From NCBI GenBank assembly GCA_030998225.1, contig JAPYXD010000678.1, forward strand, positions 1-64,000: 64,000 bases of DNA. Reading direction: 5' to 3'. Below, piece by piece: positions 28,351 through 38,577 of this stretch. The notes beneath the pieces are model-generated. The model saw only the letters and a program-made list of their open reading frames with translations, did no database searches and was not told where the DNA came from. The stretch comes from Diplolepis rosae (taxonomy: Eukaryota > Arthropoda > Insecta > Hymenoptera > Diplolepididae). The position numbers and the translations under genes are program-made. How positions within the stretch are numbered: position 1 is the first letter of the stretch; every line of letters starts with the position of its first letter.

Positions 28351-30776
28351 GGGAGGTGACTATACTAAAATTTTTACGACCCCTGCCAAGCGGACACGAT
28401 GGGGAGGTGACTAGACTAAAATTTTTACGATCCCTTTTAATTGGACACGATGGGGAGGTGGCTACACTAAAATTTTTACGACCCCTTTTAATTGGACACG
28501 ATGGGGAGGTGACTACACTAAAATTTTTACGACCCCTGTTAAGCGGACACGATGGGGAGGTGACTACACTAAAATTTTTACGACCCCTTTTAATAGGACA
28601 CGATGGGGAGGTGACTACACTAAAATTTTTACGACCCCTTTTAATTGGACACGATGGGGAGGTGGCTACACTAAAATTTTTACGACCCCTTTTAATTGGA
28701 CACGATGGGGAGGTGACTACACTAAAATTTTTACGACCCCTTTTAAGCGGACACGATGGGGAGGTGACTAGACTAAAAAATTTACGACCCCTTTTAATTG
28801 GACACGATGGGGAGGAGTGACTACACTAAAATTTTTACGACCCCTTTTAATTGGACACGATGGGGAGGTGACTACACTAAAATTTTTACGACCCCTGTTA
28901 AGCGGACACGATGGGGAGGTGACTACACTAAAATTTTTACGACCCCTTTTAATTGGACACGATGGGGTGGTGACTACACTAAAATTTTTACGACCCCTTT
29001 TAATTGGACACGATGGGGAGGTGAATACACTAAAATTTTTACGACCCCTTTTAATTGGACACGATGGGGAGGTGACTACACTAAAATTTTTACGACCCCT
29101 TTTAATTGGACACGATGGGGAGGTGACTAGACTAAAATTTTTACGACCCCTTTTAATTGGACACGATGGGGTGGTGACTACACTAAAATTTTTACGACCC
29201 CTTTTAATTGGACACGATGGGGAGGTGACTACACTAAAATTTTTACGACCCCTGTTAAGCGGACACGATGGGGAGGTGACTACACTAAAAATTTTACGAC
29301 CCCTGTTAAGCGGACACGATGGGGAGGTGACTACACTAAAATTTTTACGACCCCTGTTAAGCGGACACGATGGGGAGGTGACTACACTAAAATTTTTACG
29401 ACCCCTGTTAAGCGGACACGATGGGGAGGTGACTACACTAAAATTTTTACGACCCCTTTTAATCGGACACGATGGGGAGGTGACTACACTAAAATTTTTA
29501 CGACCCCTTTTAAGCGGACACGATGGGGAGGTGACTAGACTAAAAAATTTACGACCCCTTTTAATTGGACACGATGGGGAGTTGACTACACTAAAATTTT
29601 TACGACCCCTTTTAATCGGTCACGATGGGGAGGTGACTACACTAAAATTTTTACGACCCCTGTTAAGCGGACACGATGGGGAGGTGACTACACTAAAATT
29701 TTTACGACCCCTGTTAAGCGGACACGATGGGGAGGTGACTACACTAAAATTTTTACGACCCCTGTTAAGCGGACACGATGGGGAGGTGACTACACTAAAA
29801 TTTTTACGACCCCTGTTAAGCGGACACGATGGGGAGGTGACTACACTAAAATTTTTACGACCCCTTTTAATTGGACACGATGGGGAGGTGGCTACACTAA
29901 AATTTTTACGACCCCTTTTAATTGGACACGATGGGGAGGTGACTACACTAAAATTTTTACGACCCCTGTTAAGCGGACACGATGGGGAGGTGACTACACT
30001 AAAATTTTTACGACCCCTTTTAATAGGACACGATGGGGAGGTGACTACACTAAAATTTTTACGACCCCTTTTAATTGGACACGATGGGGAGGTGGCTACA
30101 CTAAAATTTTTACGACCCCTTTTAATTGGACACGATGGGGAGGTGAATACACTAAAATTTTTACGACCCCTTTTAATTGGACACGATGGGGAGGTGACTA
30201 CACTAAAATTTTTACGACCCCTTTTAATTGGACACGATGGGGAGGTGGCTACACTAAAATTTTTACGACCCCTTTTAATTGGACACGATGGGGAGGTGAA
30301 TACACTAAAATTTTTACGACCCCTTTTAATTGGACACGATGGGGAGGTGACTACACTAAAATTTTTACGACCCCTTTTAATTGGACACGATGGGGAGGTG
30401 ACTACACTAAAATTTTTACGACCCCTTTTAATTGGACACGATGGGGAGGTGACTACACTAAAATTTTTACGACCCCTTTTAATTGGACACGATGGGGTGG
30501 TTACTACACTAAAATTTTTACTACCCCTTTTCTGGGTACACGATGGGGAGGTGACTACACTAAAATTTTTACGACCCCTGTTAAGCGGACACGATGGGGA
30601 GGTGACTACACTAAAATTTTTACGACCCCTGTTAAGCGGACACGATGGGGAGGTGACTACACTAAAATTTTTACGACCCCTGTTAAGCGGACACGATGGG
30701 GAGGTGACTACACTAAAATTTTTACGACCCCTGTTAAGCGGACACGATGGGGAGGTGACTACACTAAAATTTTTAC
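28351..30776. repeat. 51-bp edge sub-array of the same satellite (about 47 units)
   Basis: From 28,351 the unit shortens to 51 bp because TTGTTGTTACG becomes TTTTTACG and the C5GG part becomes CCCCTGTT or CCCCTTTT. Two main unit types alternate irregularly, one with TGTTAAGCGG and one with TTTTAATTGG, plus rarer AATAGG, GGCTAC, GAATAC and TAGAC variants. Blocks are duplicated: the units at 28,441-28,690 recur at 29,871-30,120, and a TAGAC plus AAAAAATTT unit at about 28,768 recurs 765 bp (15 units) later. A three-unit cycle GGCTAC, GAATAC, GACTAC runs twice at 30,094-30,350. The array ends at 30,776 next to transposon sequence. The unit is a multiple of three, so long open frames arise by chance. 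Confidence 0.96.
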
Positions 30777-30993
30777 TGAAGTTTTTTTAAATTAATGTGT
30801 GCCCATTTATTTTACGTTATATAACAATACTAATAATTTCAATAATAATTACAAGAGTAACCAGCACGGTCATAATTTACTGAATAATGCATTCACTTTA
30901 TTACGGCAGATTATGCAGTACTATCCACACACTTTGTGTTTATTCTCTTTACATTGATTTCAATTTTTTTACATATTTGCGCTTCAAAATGAG

Positions 30994-32076
30994 AAGAAAT
31001 GGTGCCGGACACCTCTATTAAATATCCCAAGGTTCGATCCAGTGAGGGGTTTTTTCCTGGACTCAATGCACTTATTATACATTGGAGTAATGAAACTGTT
31101 ACTAGAGGAATGGCTTTCAGGAAATAATCGTCTATGTAAAATAAGTGCGAGTCAACGTGAATACTTACGTCAGCTGCTCTTAAATCTGACGAAGATTTCT
31201 GATGGGTTTCAGAGAAAGGATTTTGATTTAGATTATCTATCAAACTGGAAAGCGACCCAGTACCGATTCTTCTTGCATTACTCCAGTGTGGTATGCCTTC
31301 GCGAATTTCTGAAAAAAGACATGTATGACCACTTCATGCTCCTTTTTGTAGCTTCTCACATTCTCTGTAGTCCTGAATTGGCCGTCATCTACTACACAGA
31401 GTACGCGAGATGTTTATTAAAATCGTTTGTCACCTTATTTCCAAGTTTCTACGGGGAGGATTCGCAAAACATCGTGATCCACAATCTTATTCATCTCGCT
31501 GATGATGTCGAGTACACCGGGGTAGAACTGCCTGCGATTTCTGCTTTCGTATTTGAAAACAGCCTTCGTTGGATTAAGGAAATAATAGGAGGAAACAGTA
31601 AGCCTCTTCAACAGCTAGTAAGACGTGTCGCAGAAATTCATTCCTGCCCTGTGGCACCAGATTTACTAGAGGTCAAGCATCCGCTGAGTAAGCGCATACA
31701 CAAAAAGGAAGATTTGATCGTGGAACTGCATAAGGGCGCTTCAGGCGATGCTGAAGACAACGTTAAGCGTGTGGTGTATAAGGACATGATTATTCAGTCA
31801 CGTGACCCAGATAACGTTATACAATTAGATAATGGAAAAATTATTCGCATATCGAATATTTCCTACGCATCTGATGGATCTGTTTCCCTTAAGGGTCACA
31901 AAATATCAAAAAACCTTTTTCAATACCCTTGCAATTCTGAAGAAGTGGGTGTTTACGAATTAGTTTCTGAATCAAAGAAATTAAAGACTTTTAATGTTAG
32001 CCGAATTAAACGAAAATTTGTCGTATTGACTGCCAATGGCAAGAAAATTGCTGTCAGTTTCCTGCATGATTCCTAA
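30994..32076 (+). CDS. Tnp2/EnSpm (CACTA)-like transposase, C-terminal half
   Basis: The frame is open from about 30,958 to the TAA at 32,074-32,076. No ATG suits the start: the conserved motif IPRFDPVRGFFLDSMHLL spans a GTG at 31,042, so this is an internal or terminal exon; 30,994 follows a possible weak AG acceptor. The family evidence is the D-x-M-H motif (Asp codon 31,060-31,062), which in Tnp2-type transposases lies at the third acidic catalytic position. Further on are the HNLIHLADDVEYTG segment and ISAFVFENSLRWIKE, matching the DUF4218-like tail (plant HLPVHL and YPFERYLG regions), and a C-terminal module ending in FVVLTANGKK and FLHDS. The upstream catalytic half is missing; the satellite ends only about 200 bp before it. 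The role would be DNA cutting and joining during transposition. From these pieces alone it is probably inactive. Confidence 0.72.
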   Translation, partial: KKWCRTPLLNIPRFDPVRGFFLDSMHLLYIGVMKLLLEEWLSGNNRLCKISASQREYLRQLLLNLTKISDGFQRKDFDLDYLSNWKATQYRFFLHYSSVVCLREFLKKDMYDHFMLLFVASHILCSPELAVIYYTEYARCLLKSFVTLFPSFYGEDSQNIVIHNLIHLADDVEYTGVELPAISAFVFENSLRWIKEIIGGNSKPLQQLVRRVAEIHSCPVAPDLLEVKHPLSKRIHKKEDLIVELHKGASGDAEDNVKRVVYKDMIIQSRDPDNVIQLDNGKIIRISNISYASDGSVSLKGHKISKNLFQYPCNSEEVGVYELVSESKKLKTFNVSRIKRKFVVLTANGKKIAVSFLHDS

Positions 32077-32303
32077 ATCTCTATAATAATTTATGAAAAC
32101 AAAATAACAGTACTTTAATTTTCAAATATTTCTATACGTAATTTTTTTTTACACTAAACTCTCGTAAATATTATAATTTTTTTTTTCATTTCATAATAAT
32201 TATTGTATACTTTATTTTTTCAGAATTTATATTTTACGCCACTATCTGCGAACATTTTTATTTTTTAGGAGTGAGCATTTTTAATAATTGAATTTTTTTA
32301 CAG

Positions 32304-34377
32304 ACCTTCCAAGTTATGATTACTGACATGTCAAGTTTACTGCAAGAGGATAGAACACACGTTGTCGTATTTCTTGGTGAAAATGGTAAAAAAACAAAGG
32401 ATGTTGACCTTGTTCCACGCTCATGGCTCACAACAAACAATAGAAAAATTAAGTGCTACTACCCAAATGAATCCGAATACCCATTTTTAGATGAATGGGT
32501 ATCCAAAGGCAAGGAACCAGATAGAAATAACTGGCAGCAGTTTGAAGCTAATATTGTAAAAGAGGCCCGTAAGTAATAGTTTCAACTGTGATGGCATATG
32601 TATTGACTTTACATTTCTGACTTACTGAAGTGTTTCACAATCTCAAATTTAAAAAATTTTTGTTCCAGGCAGCCATAGTCAAGGCCTGAGAAGATTATCA
32701 AAGTCATATTATTCTTTATGTGTTGAAAGCAGTATGCAAAGCGAGTGCGCCAGTAAATACGAACAACAAAATTCAAAGAAAGGTGGTTCTCATGATCCTA
32801 CAGAGATACCTCTAAAATTGGCTGGAGACGCTGTTAACCAAGCCTTAAAGGACATTCCTCCCTTCCAGGCTTCCTTGCCGTCAATGGAACGATCAGATAC
32901 TGAATCATCCGAAGATTATCGTTTTCGTCAATTAGAACAAAAAGCGAAAAGAAATTCAGAATCTGGCAGTGAAAACAATGGTATGACAAGAATATTCATA
33001 CGGCTGTAGAAATTTGTAATTGATAATATCTATTAATATATCATGTTTTTTACAGATTCAAGAGGGTCAGCCAATAGAAAAACCCTAAAAAGAAAGACAT
33101 CCTCACGATCTGACAAAATTAATACGTCATCAGACAGCGAAAAGTCATGAAGTACTTATTTTTACAATATGCATTATTAGTTGCGTTTTATTGCTAATAT
33201 TTATTTTGAATTTTAAAGCCCTGGCCAATTTCAGGTACAGTGGAGTCGTCTCCCAAAAAGTTTTCACGAAGACCTCCTAGAAAGTCTACCTCATCACAGG
33301 ATAGTTCTATCGTAATTAAAAATAGGGGAAAAGCTGCTCCTAAACAAAAAACAAGTGATTGCGAAGCAAATAGTCTGAATATTAAAGGTAACTGTAAGAT
33401 TGATTAGTTTCCATTTTTATATTTTCCTTTTAAAGCACAATTGCCTTCAATTTAGGAATGTCATCAAGACGCGACACGACCAACAGATTGAAGACTACGT
33501 CCACGTCTCAAATGAGAAACGGTATAAGTTTTACCTTCATCTTCTAATCCGCGTGTTATGAATATCAATACTGATTTTTAATACTCAATTTCAATGCAAT
33601 TTTCCAGATGAAGCTTATAAAGTAATTAAGGCCGTCGAAAAGAAAATTGAGAGTGCAAAGGGGACTATTTTGTACGATTTAAATAATAAAATAGAGGAAG
33701 TAAAAGCGATGATCGTAGCAGCGAATGACGATAAACAAGCTTTACAGGAAAGAGAAATTCTACCTCAAATGCCAATAAAAAACATAGAAAACTTTTTATC
33801 TCTAAAGCAATAGCTCTTAGCAACTCCAGAGATGATTACGGCCCTAGTAAGATTATGAAATTGTGGATTAATTTAGTATTTTTACTGCACCTTCACTTTT
33901 CTCTCGCATAATACTGCTAATTTTTTGTATACAAGTATATTTGTCATTTCTTTTAGAAATCCTTTATTTGGCTGAATACAAAGCTTCTCACGAGTTTTAA
34001 AGCAACTATAAATGCAGTTTTACCCATGATTATTTCTAAGGAAATACAAATGCAATACAGCGGATTTGGTCGTCCCACTAAAGGACAAAAGAAAGGAAAC
34101 TTTTCGGAGACAACGACGTTCATGATATTGAAAGGTAAATATCGTCATGTTCGAGAATGTTGGAAAAATTTGTATTTTAATTTACTAATTATACATAACT
34201 AGTATTCTATTTCTTGTTACAGAAGTTTTACTACAAAATTTCGCAGATGTCTCCGTTAAAGACTTTAACTCATATATAACGCGCTGGTTATCAAATGCCA
34301 GTGATCGAGACGGTGGAAAAAAAATAAGATTAAGCGCAGCAGCCGCCCAAGTAGAGGGTGCAAAAGAAAATATTTAA
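32304..34377 (+). pseudogene. DUF4806-type protein accompanying the transposase, two nonsense codons
   Basis: Eight exons join in one frame through consensus splice sites: 32,304-32,568, 32,669-32,980, 33,056-33,151, 33,235-33,387, 33,456-33,521, 33,608-33,846, 33,957-34,134 and 34,223-34,377. From the ATG at 32,316 the read-through length is 483 residues. Exon 1 carries the VVVFLGE ... LVPRSWL ... CYYP ... W pattern usual at the start of DUF4806 proteins. Exons 2-5 are Ser/Lys-rich linker and exon 6 looks coiled-coil. Exons 7-8 give the DUF4806-like core (LLTSFKATINAVLPMIIS, FNSYITRWLSNASDR). An in-frame TGA at 33,148-33,150 lies in exon 3; skipping this exon keeps the frame because its neighbours are also phase 1. 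A TAG at 33,811-33,813 in exon 6 lies before the core and cannot be spliced out without losing the frame I see. The biochemical role is unknown. It is 230 bp downstream of the transposase on the same strand. Confidence 0.68.
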
Positions 34378-34794
34378 GTAGCATAATTCTTGACTAACTG
34401 TATTCATATAATTGCTATTGGCATTTAAGTTTCTGATATTCTTAGAGTTGTATTATGTATTGTTTTTGTAATATAAGTGTCGTTCTTTTGGTCTTAAAAT
34501 TGTTTTTTATTGTATTTATCATTAAAAATTTTGTTACAGCGTTGTAAATAATTCATTTCTGAACAAAATCTTAATATTTTTTAAATTATGTATCAGAAAC
34601 TATTGCTGCTAAAAAACTTGGAACTTGTGGATTGGTCATTTCGTGATGACGAAATAGACAATGTGCAAATTTGGAATTTTTTACAGACAAATCTTTTGAC
34701 ATATAATTTCACAAGTATGTTAATTTGGTTGCAAAATGAATTTTTCTTACTACCTTAGTCGAAAGTACGTGGTACTTATTACTAATTACAACGT
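34378..34794. other. No gene seen; transposon 3' flank
   Basis: AT-rich sequence after the TAA of the DUF4806-type gene. I see no coding signal, RNA gene or repeat. It probably belongs to the same mobile element as its neighbours. Confidence 0.4.
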
Positions 34795-35147
34795 CAGTAC
34801 AGATTTTCGGTACAGGCAAAGTACCACTTTTAGTACCGCGCCAGTACCGACAGACAACTCCCAGCCGAGTGACATTTTGTACTAATGCCAGTACCGCGCC
34901 TATACAGACCTTCGGTACAGGCATTCTACTATTTACAGTATAATGCCAGTACAGATTTTCGGTACAGGCGGAGTACCATTTTTAGTACCGCGCCAATACC
35001 GACAGACAACTCCCAGCCGAGTGACATTTCGGAAGAATACCAGTACCCAGCCGTTTTCCACCCGGTATTATGCCAGTACAATGCCAGTACCGACATCCGC
35101 CCAGCGGTACTGGTGCGGTAAGAAGCCAGTTGTAAATTTCCAACTGG
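34795..35147. repeat. GTAC-rich direct and inverted repeats, likely subterminal
   Basis: An 83-bp block at 34,795-34,877 recurs at 34,947-35,029, offset 152 bp, sharing AGATTTTCGGTACAGGC, TAGTACCGCGCCA and CAACTCCCAGCCGAGTGAC. The self-complementary GTAC occurs many times in both copies and between them. Inverted pairs are present: CCAGTACC (35,084-35,091) with GGTACTGG (35,106-35,113), and CCAGTT (35,126-35,131) with AACTGG (35,142-35,147). Clustered short motifs in both orientations near one end of a transposon resemble the subterminal transposase-binding repeats known in EnSpm/CACTA elements. That role is inference. Several short frames across this block are by-products of the repeats. Confidence 0.8.
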
Positions 35148-35465
35148 GTTATTCAAACGAAACAGTCTTCAACTTTATTTTATAGCAGAGAAATCTCATG
35201 ATGTAATTTCGTATCCAAATTTAGGCATGATTTCTTTTTAAACAATGACACCTTTTATTCGCACTTGGGATTCGAAAACGACATTTCATAAAAAATGTTA
35301 CATATTTCAGTCAGTAATGGGGGGCCGAAAAGTTCCACGATCTGAGAACACTTTTGCTAGCCTGTGTCTGCTGCGGCGAGTTAACCGAGCAAGAAGGAAG
35401 AATAGTTGGAAAAACTGACCGCGGCACAGTGAAACGCAGTAACGCACGATCTGGCCACAGCGATT

Positions 35466-35554
35466 CCCTGACTAAACCTTAAATTCCCTGACTTTTCCAG
35501 ACCACTACGATTTCCCCGACTTTTCCCTGACTTCCCTGACTTGTGGCAACCCTG
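35466..35554. mobile_element. CCCTGACTT array and candidate transposon terminus
   Basis: TTCCCTGACT, TTCCCTGACTTTT, TTCCCCGACTTTT, TTCCCTGACTT and CCCTGACTTG follow one another. On the minus strand the stretch starts with CAGGGTTGCCAC from 35,554 and then repeats AAGTCAGGGAA. CAGGGTTGCCA-type starts are common at hAT-like termini. No matching second terminus was found to its left within the unique sequence, so it may be the right end of the element holding the transposase and DUF4806-type genes or of a separate hAT element. Confidence 0.45.
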
Positions 35555-35923
35555 TAACAGTTTAGTGCGTTTGCATTGATGTTGTTACATACGTATGAGT
35601 CTCATATAAATAACGTTTGAGGAAAGTCTACGAATGCAGATCCTCATAATGAAGAACTTATAGAAGTTTGTGTTGCGTGCGTGATATGTACCTTCAATGT
35701 TTGCGAGGGTCAACTCACTTTTAGTATAGCGTACGGTTTTTAATATAGTCTATTACAAATAATGTTATTTACGCTGTAGGTAAATAAAATTAACGATGTC
35801 AATCTTTGGGATTCAAAATATAATAATCCTGCTTAAAGAAAGACTCAAAAACTTTAATACGGCCTCATCTACCACCTCATAACACGTTTTATGTTTATTT
35901 ATATGATATTGTATTTCTCTTAT

Positions 35924-36659
35924 TGCACTGAGAAAAATAGATACTAAAAATGAGATACTAGAATGTTGTATATTACCCAATATCATCTAGATTATACTAT
36001 ATAATATCTGATATATTCTCTTAAATATACAAGATATTAATGACCAATAACTGTTTATATTCAAAATTTGCAATATTACATATTAAACTTTAATATCTAT
36101 GATGTTATAACCAGTAGCGTGCACGTGCCTGAGAAAAATTCACGTGATCAGAGTCTTTGAATTTCATATAATTTGTCTTTCGCGCTCGTACATAGCTATG
36201 CCGGTCACGTTTTTTTTGTTTCGAGACTGCATTAATAATGCGTCTATATGAAGTTTTGGTGTATCATTTTTGAAGCAAATTACGAGTACTCTAATCAGTA
36301 AGTATCTATCTATGTATGTCATTTTTATACCTTCAATCTTTGAAATTGATTTTTTAACTTCTCAATAACACGTTCTCTATGTAGCCGTTTTTAAATTCAA
36401 CATCGAATTAGAATTTACAACAAATTGTAGCGCCACTTTAAAATATTTATTTTTCTTCAAAACAAAGAAATTAATGCATTGATATATGGTCAAAGGCATA
36501 ATTTGTTTGATTTAAGGCAGAAATTTATTTGATTCGAACAAATATTTATTTGGTCCAAGGATATTTTGTTTGAATCAAACAAATCATTTCTTTAAATCAA
36601 AGAAAGTCGTTCAAACAAATTATTTTCTTTGATTCAATCAAATCTTTTTTCTCAGTGCA
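35924..36659. mobile_element. 736-bp non-coding TIR element (TGCACTGAG ends)
   Basis: TGCACTGAGAAAAA at 35,924-35,937 is the reverse complement of the sequence ending at 36,659. The inside is AT-rich, with many palindromic ATATC/GATAT words in the left half and repeated TTTGATTCAAACAAA-like words in the right half. It has no coding potential. I could not define a target-site duplication. CACTGAG starts occur in EnSpm-like and other insect MITEs, so class assignment is open. Confidence 0.6.
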
Positions 36660-37054
36660 TCCCTAAGTGCCTCAATTCGGATATTGAACATTCGATGAGC
36701 GCAGGATGTAGTTTGCAATTTTTAACCAGACATCACACAATATACATACATCGTACAATTGTATTTTGATTTTATATCGCCATATTTGAAAGAATTTATT
36801 ATTTTTAGTCTTATGCACAATTTAGATTGTTTTCTTTCAGCTAAAGTCGGATTTTTATTTAATGATATTGTTTTTAAATCATACTTTCTTTGAGACTGAT
36901 TATTTGAGATGAAAGTGTGTGCAACATAGTTTGGAATTTGTATGCTGGTCTATTAATAATAGAAGTGTATAGGTACAAAATAAATACGAGTAATGTTATA
37001 AAGAAACTCTTAACTTTATTTTGATTGCTTTAAGAACTCATAATTTTCATACAA
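36660..37054. other. No gene seen
   Basis: AT-rich sequence between the TIR element and the hAT fragment. I see no structure beyond homopolymer runs. Confidence 0.4.
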
Positions 37055-37282
37055 TTAAATATATTCTTTTACATAAGAGGGTGGCAGCAGATCTCTTTTC
37101 TGTTCAGAGATGGTTCGTTTACTTGTGAACAATCTGTCAGAACTTCTGGATGTTGCAGGAATTTGTAAGTAATGCTGAGCAGCCGGACACAGATATGGGT
37201 AAACTTTGCTTCCATCTGTTTTCCACCATAGTAATGGGTCTTCTTCTGGTTCAATCGTTGGTTCAGAAGTGTAGAGTCGCAG
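37055..37282 (-). pseudogene. hAT transposase C-terminal dimerisation domain fragment
   Basis: On the minus strand the sequence from 37,282 to the TAA at 37,055-37,057 reads through 75 codons with no ATG start. It contains DPLLWWKTDGSKVYPYL, AAQHYLQIPATSRSSDRLF and KRTISEQKRDLLPPSYVKEY. This is the hAT C-terminal dimerisation domain (hATC, BED-type transposases): W-W, the hydrophobic P-x-L-x-x-x-A helix, the IPATS-x-x-S-x-R-x-F motif and the x-K-R-x-L-x-P tail. The fragment starts right after AAAG, a possible splice acceptor, so it may be the last exon. No upstream hAT exons were recognised between 37.3 and 39 kb. It is separate from the second hAT copy at 42-46 kb, which lies on the other strand. 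Confidence 0.75.
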
Positions 37283-38551
37283 CTTTAAAAATGAAAGTAC
37301 ATGTTGATTTCAAATTATTATTTTGATTTACTTACAGAATTTATAATAAACAAAATCAATATCCATGGATACATATATGGGGCATTTCCACTCAAGTATA
37401 TCCTCCCACAAAATCGATCATAGCCAAGCTTTGCCAAAGGGCGAAATTTTTTTTTATTTGACGAAAAATTTAATTTCCGCCACAAATAACAAATTCTTGT
37501 TCAACTGCATCTTTCATTAGGATTTTTACAGCCTTTCCACTTATTATAAGCATTTTTTGCAAAATCAAAAAACAATTTACTTTCATTTTTGAACTTGAAA
37601 TAATATACTTTTTTTAAATCCTTATAATCACTAAAAAAGGCGCAAAATATTCTATCCAAACTGAATTGGATAATATTTTTTATTGATTTTATAATAGTAT
37701 ACAACTCTTTGGAAGATATTGTTTCCCAAAAGTATAATGGACATTTAATTTCTTCAAAATAAAAAAAAATAAAGAAAAGCATTTTGTCTTTCATGGCTTC
37801 GAAAATAAAAAAGCAAACCTTTTGAGACAAAATAAAATTTTAAAAACAGGATTTGAAGTTTAAAACAAACTAAATAACAAATTTTTTAATTTTTTTTTTA
37901 TGGGGGACACATTTTTAATATCCTAAAAAAATTTTAGAACCCTTCGGTGTATCGTATACAGTATAATTATTCAAAAAATCTATTTACTTGTTGCGTAATA
38001 ATTGCAAGTTTGGAATTACATTCTATGCTTGCCCTCAGTTCTCGTTGTTTATTTAGAAATTTCCAATGCGGTTTCTTATTCAAAAATAAGTCCCTTGCAT
38101 TTTTAGCTGTAATCAGAAAAATAAAGTTTATAAAACAATAGGCTTCGAATGTATACAAAAGAAGTGTAGATTTTACGCAAGTAAGTTTTCGTACACTTCT
38201 ATTACATATCACATTTAAATCAATGCCGCAAATTTTGTGATTATACCTTCTATGACTAGTGCTGCTGCAGAATTTTCGTCCTGCGTTTCATCAATGAAAC
38301 TATTGAGACTTTAGCCTTTTTAAAATTTTCTATTTTATTTTATTTTCATTAACCATATTTTTGATTAATTTAAAATGCCCCACCTCACACTGCCTGGGTC
38401 TTATACACTTAATTATGCAGGTGACAAATGCAAATTATAATAATATTCTCGAAAAATATAAAAGATTAATATGCATTCATGTTAAGTTTGGTAGCTTTCA
38501 AATAGAAACCCATTTAAATTAGTAAACATAATCAAAATTATAAACAGATTT

Positions 38552-38577
38552 AAATTCAAATTCAAATTCAAATTCAG
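38552..38577. repeat. AAATTC hexamer microsatellite
   Basis: Just over four copies of AAATTC in a row. Confidence 0.85.

Noticed and set aside
28798..29130. 110-codon second frame in the 51-bp array
   Set aside because: It overlaps another open frame of the same repeat and exists only because 51 is divisible by three.
1..30776. Telomeric repeat
   Set aside because: The unit has no TTAGG-like motif and is far longer; no chromosome end is visible.
30911..31243. 110-codon minus-strand frame over the transposase
   Set aside because: It is the antisense of the recognised transposase motifs.
34709..35185. Several 71-80-codon frames on both strands
   Set aside because: They read the GTAC repeats in different frames; no family motif.
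37501..37830. 109-codon minus-strand frame
   Set aside because: Phe/Lys/Ile-rich composition in AT-rich DNA and no recognisable motif.
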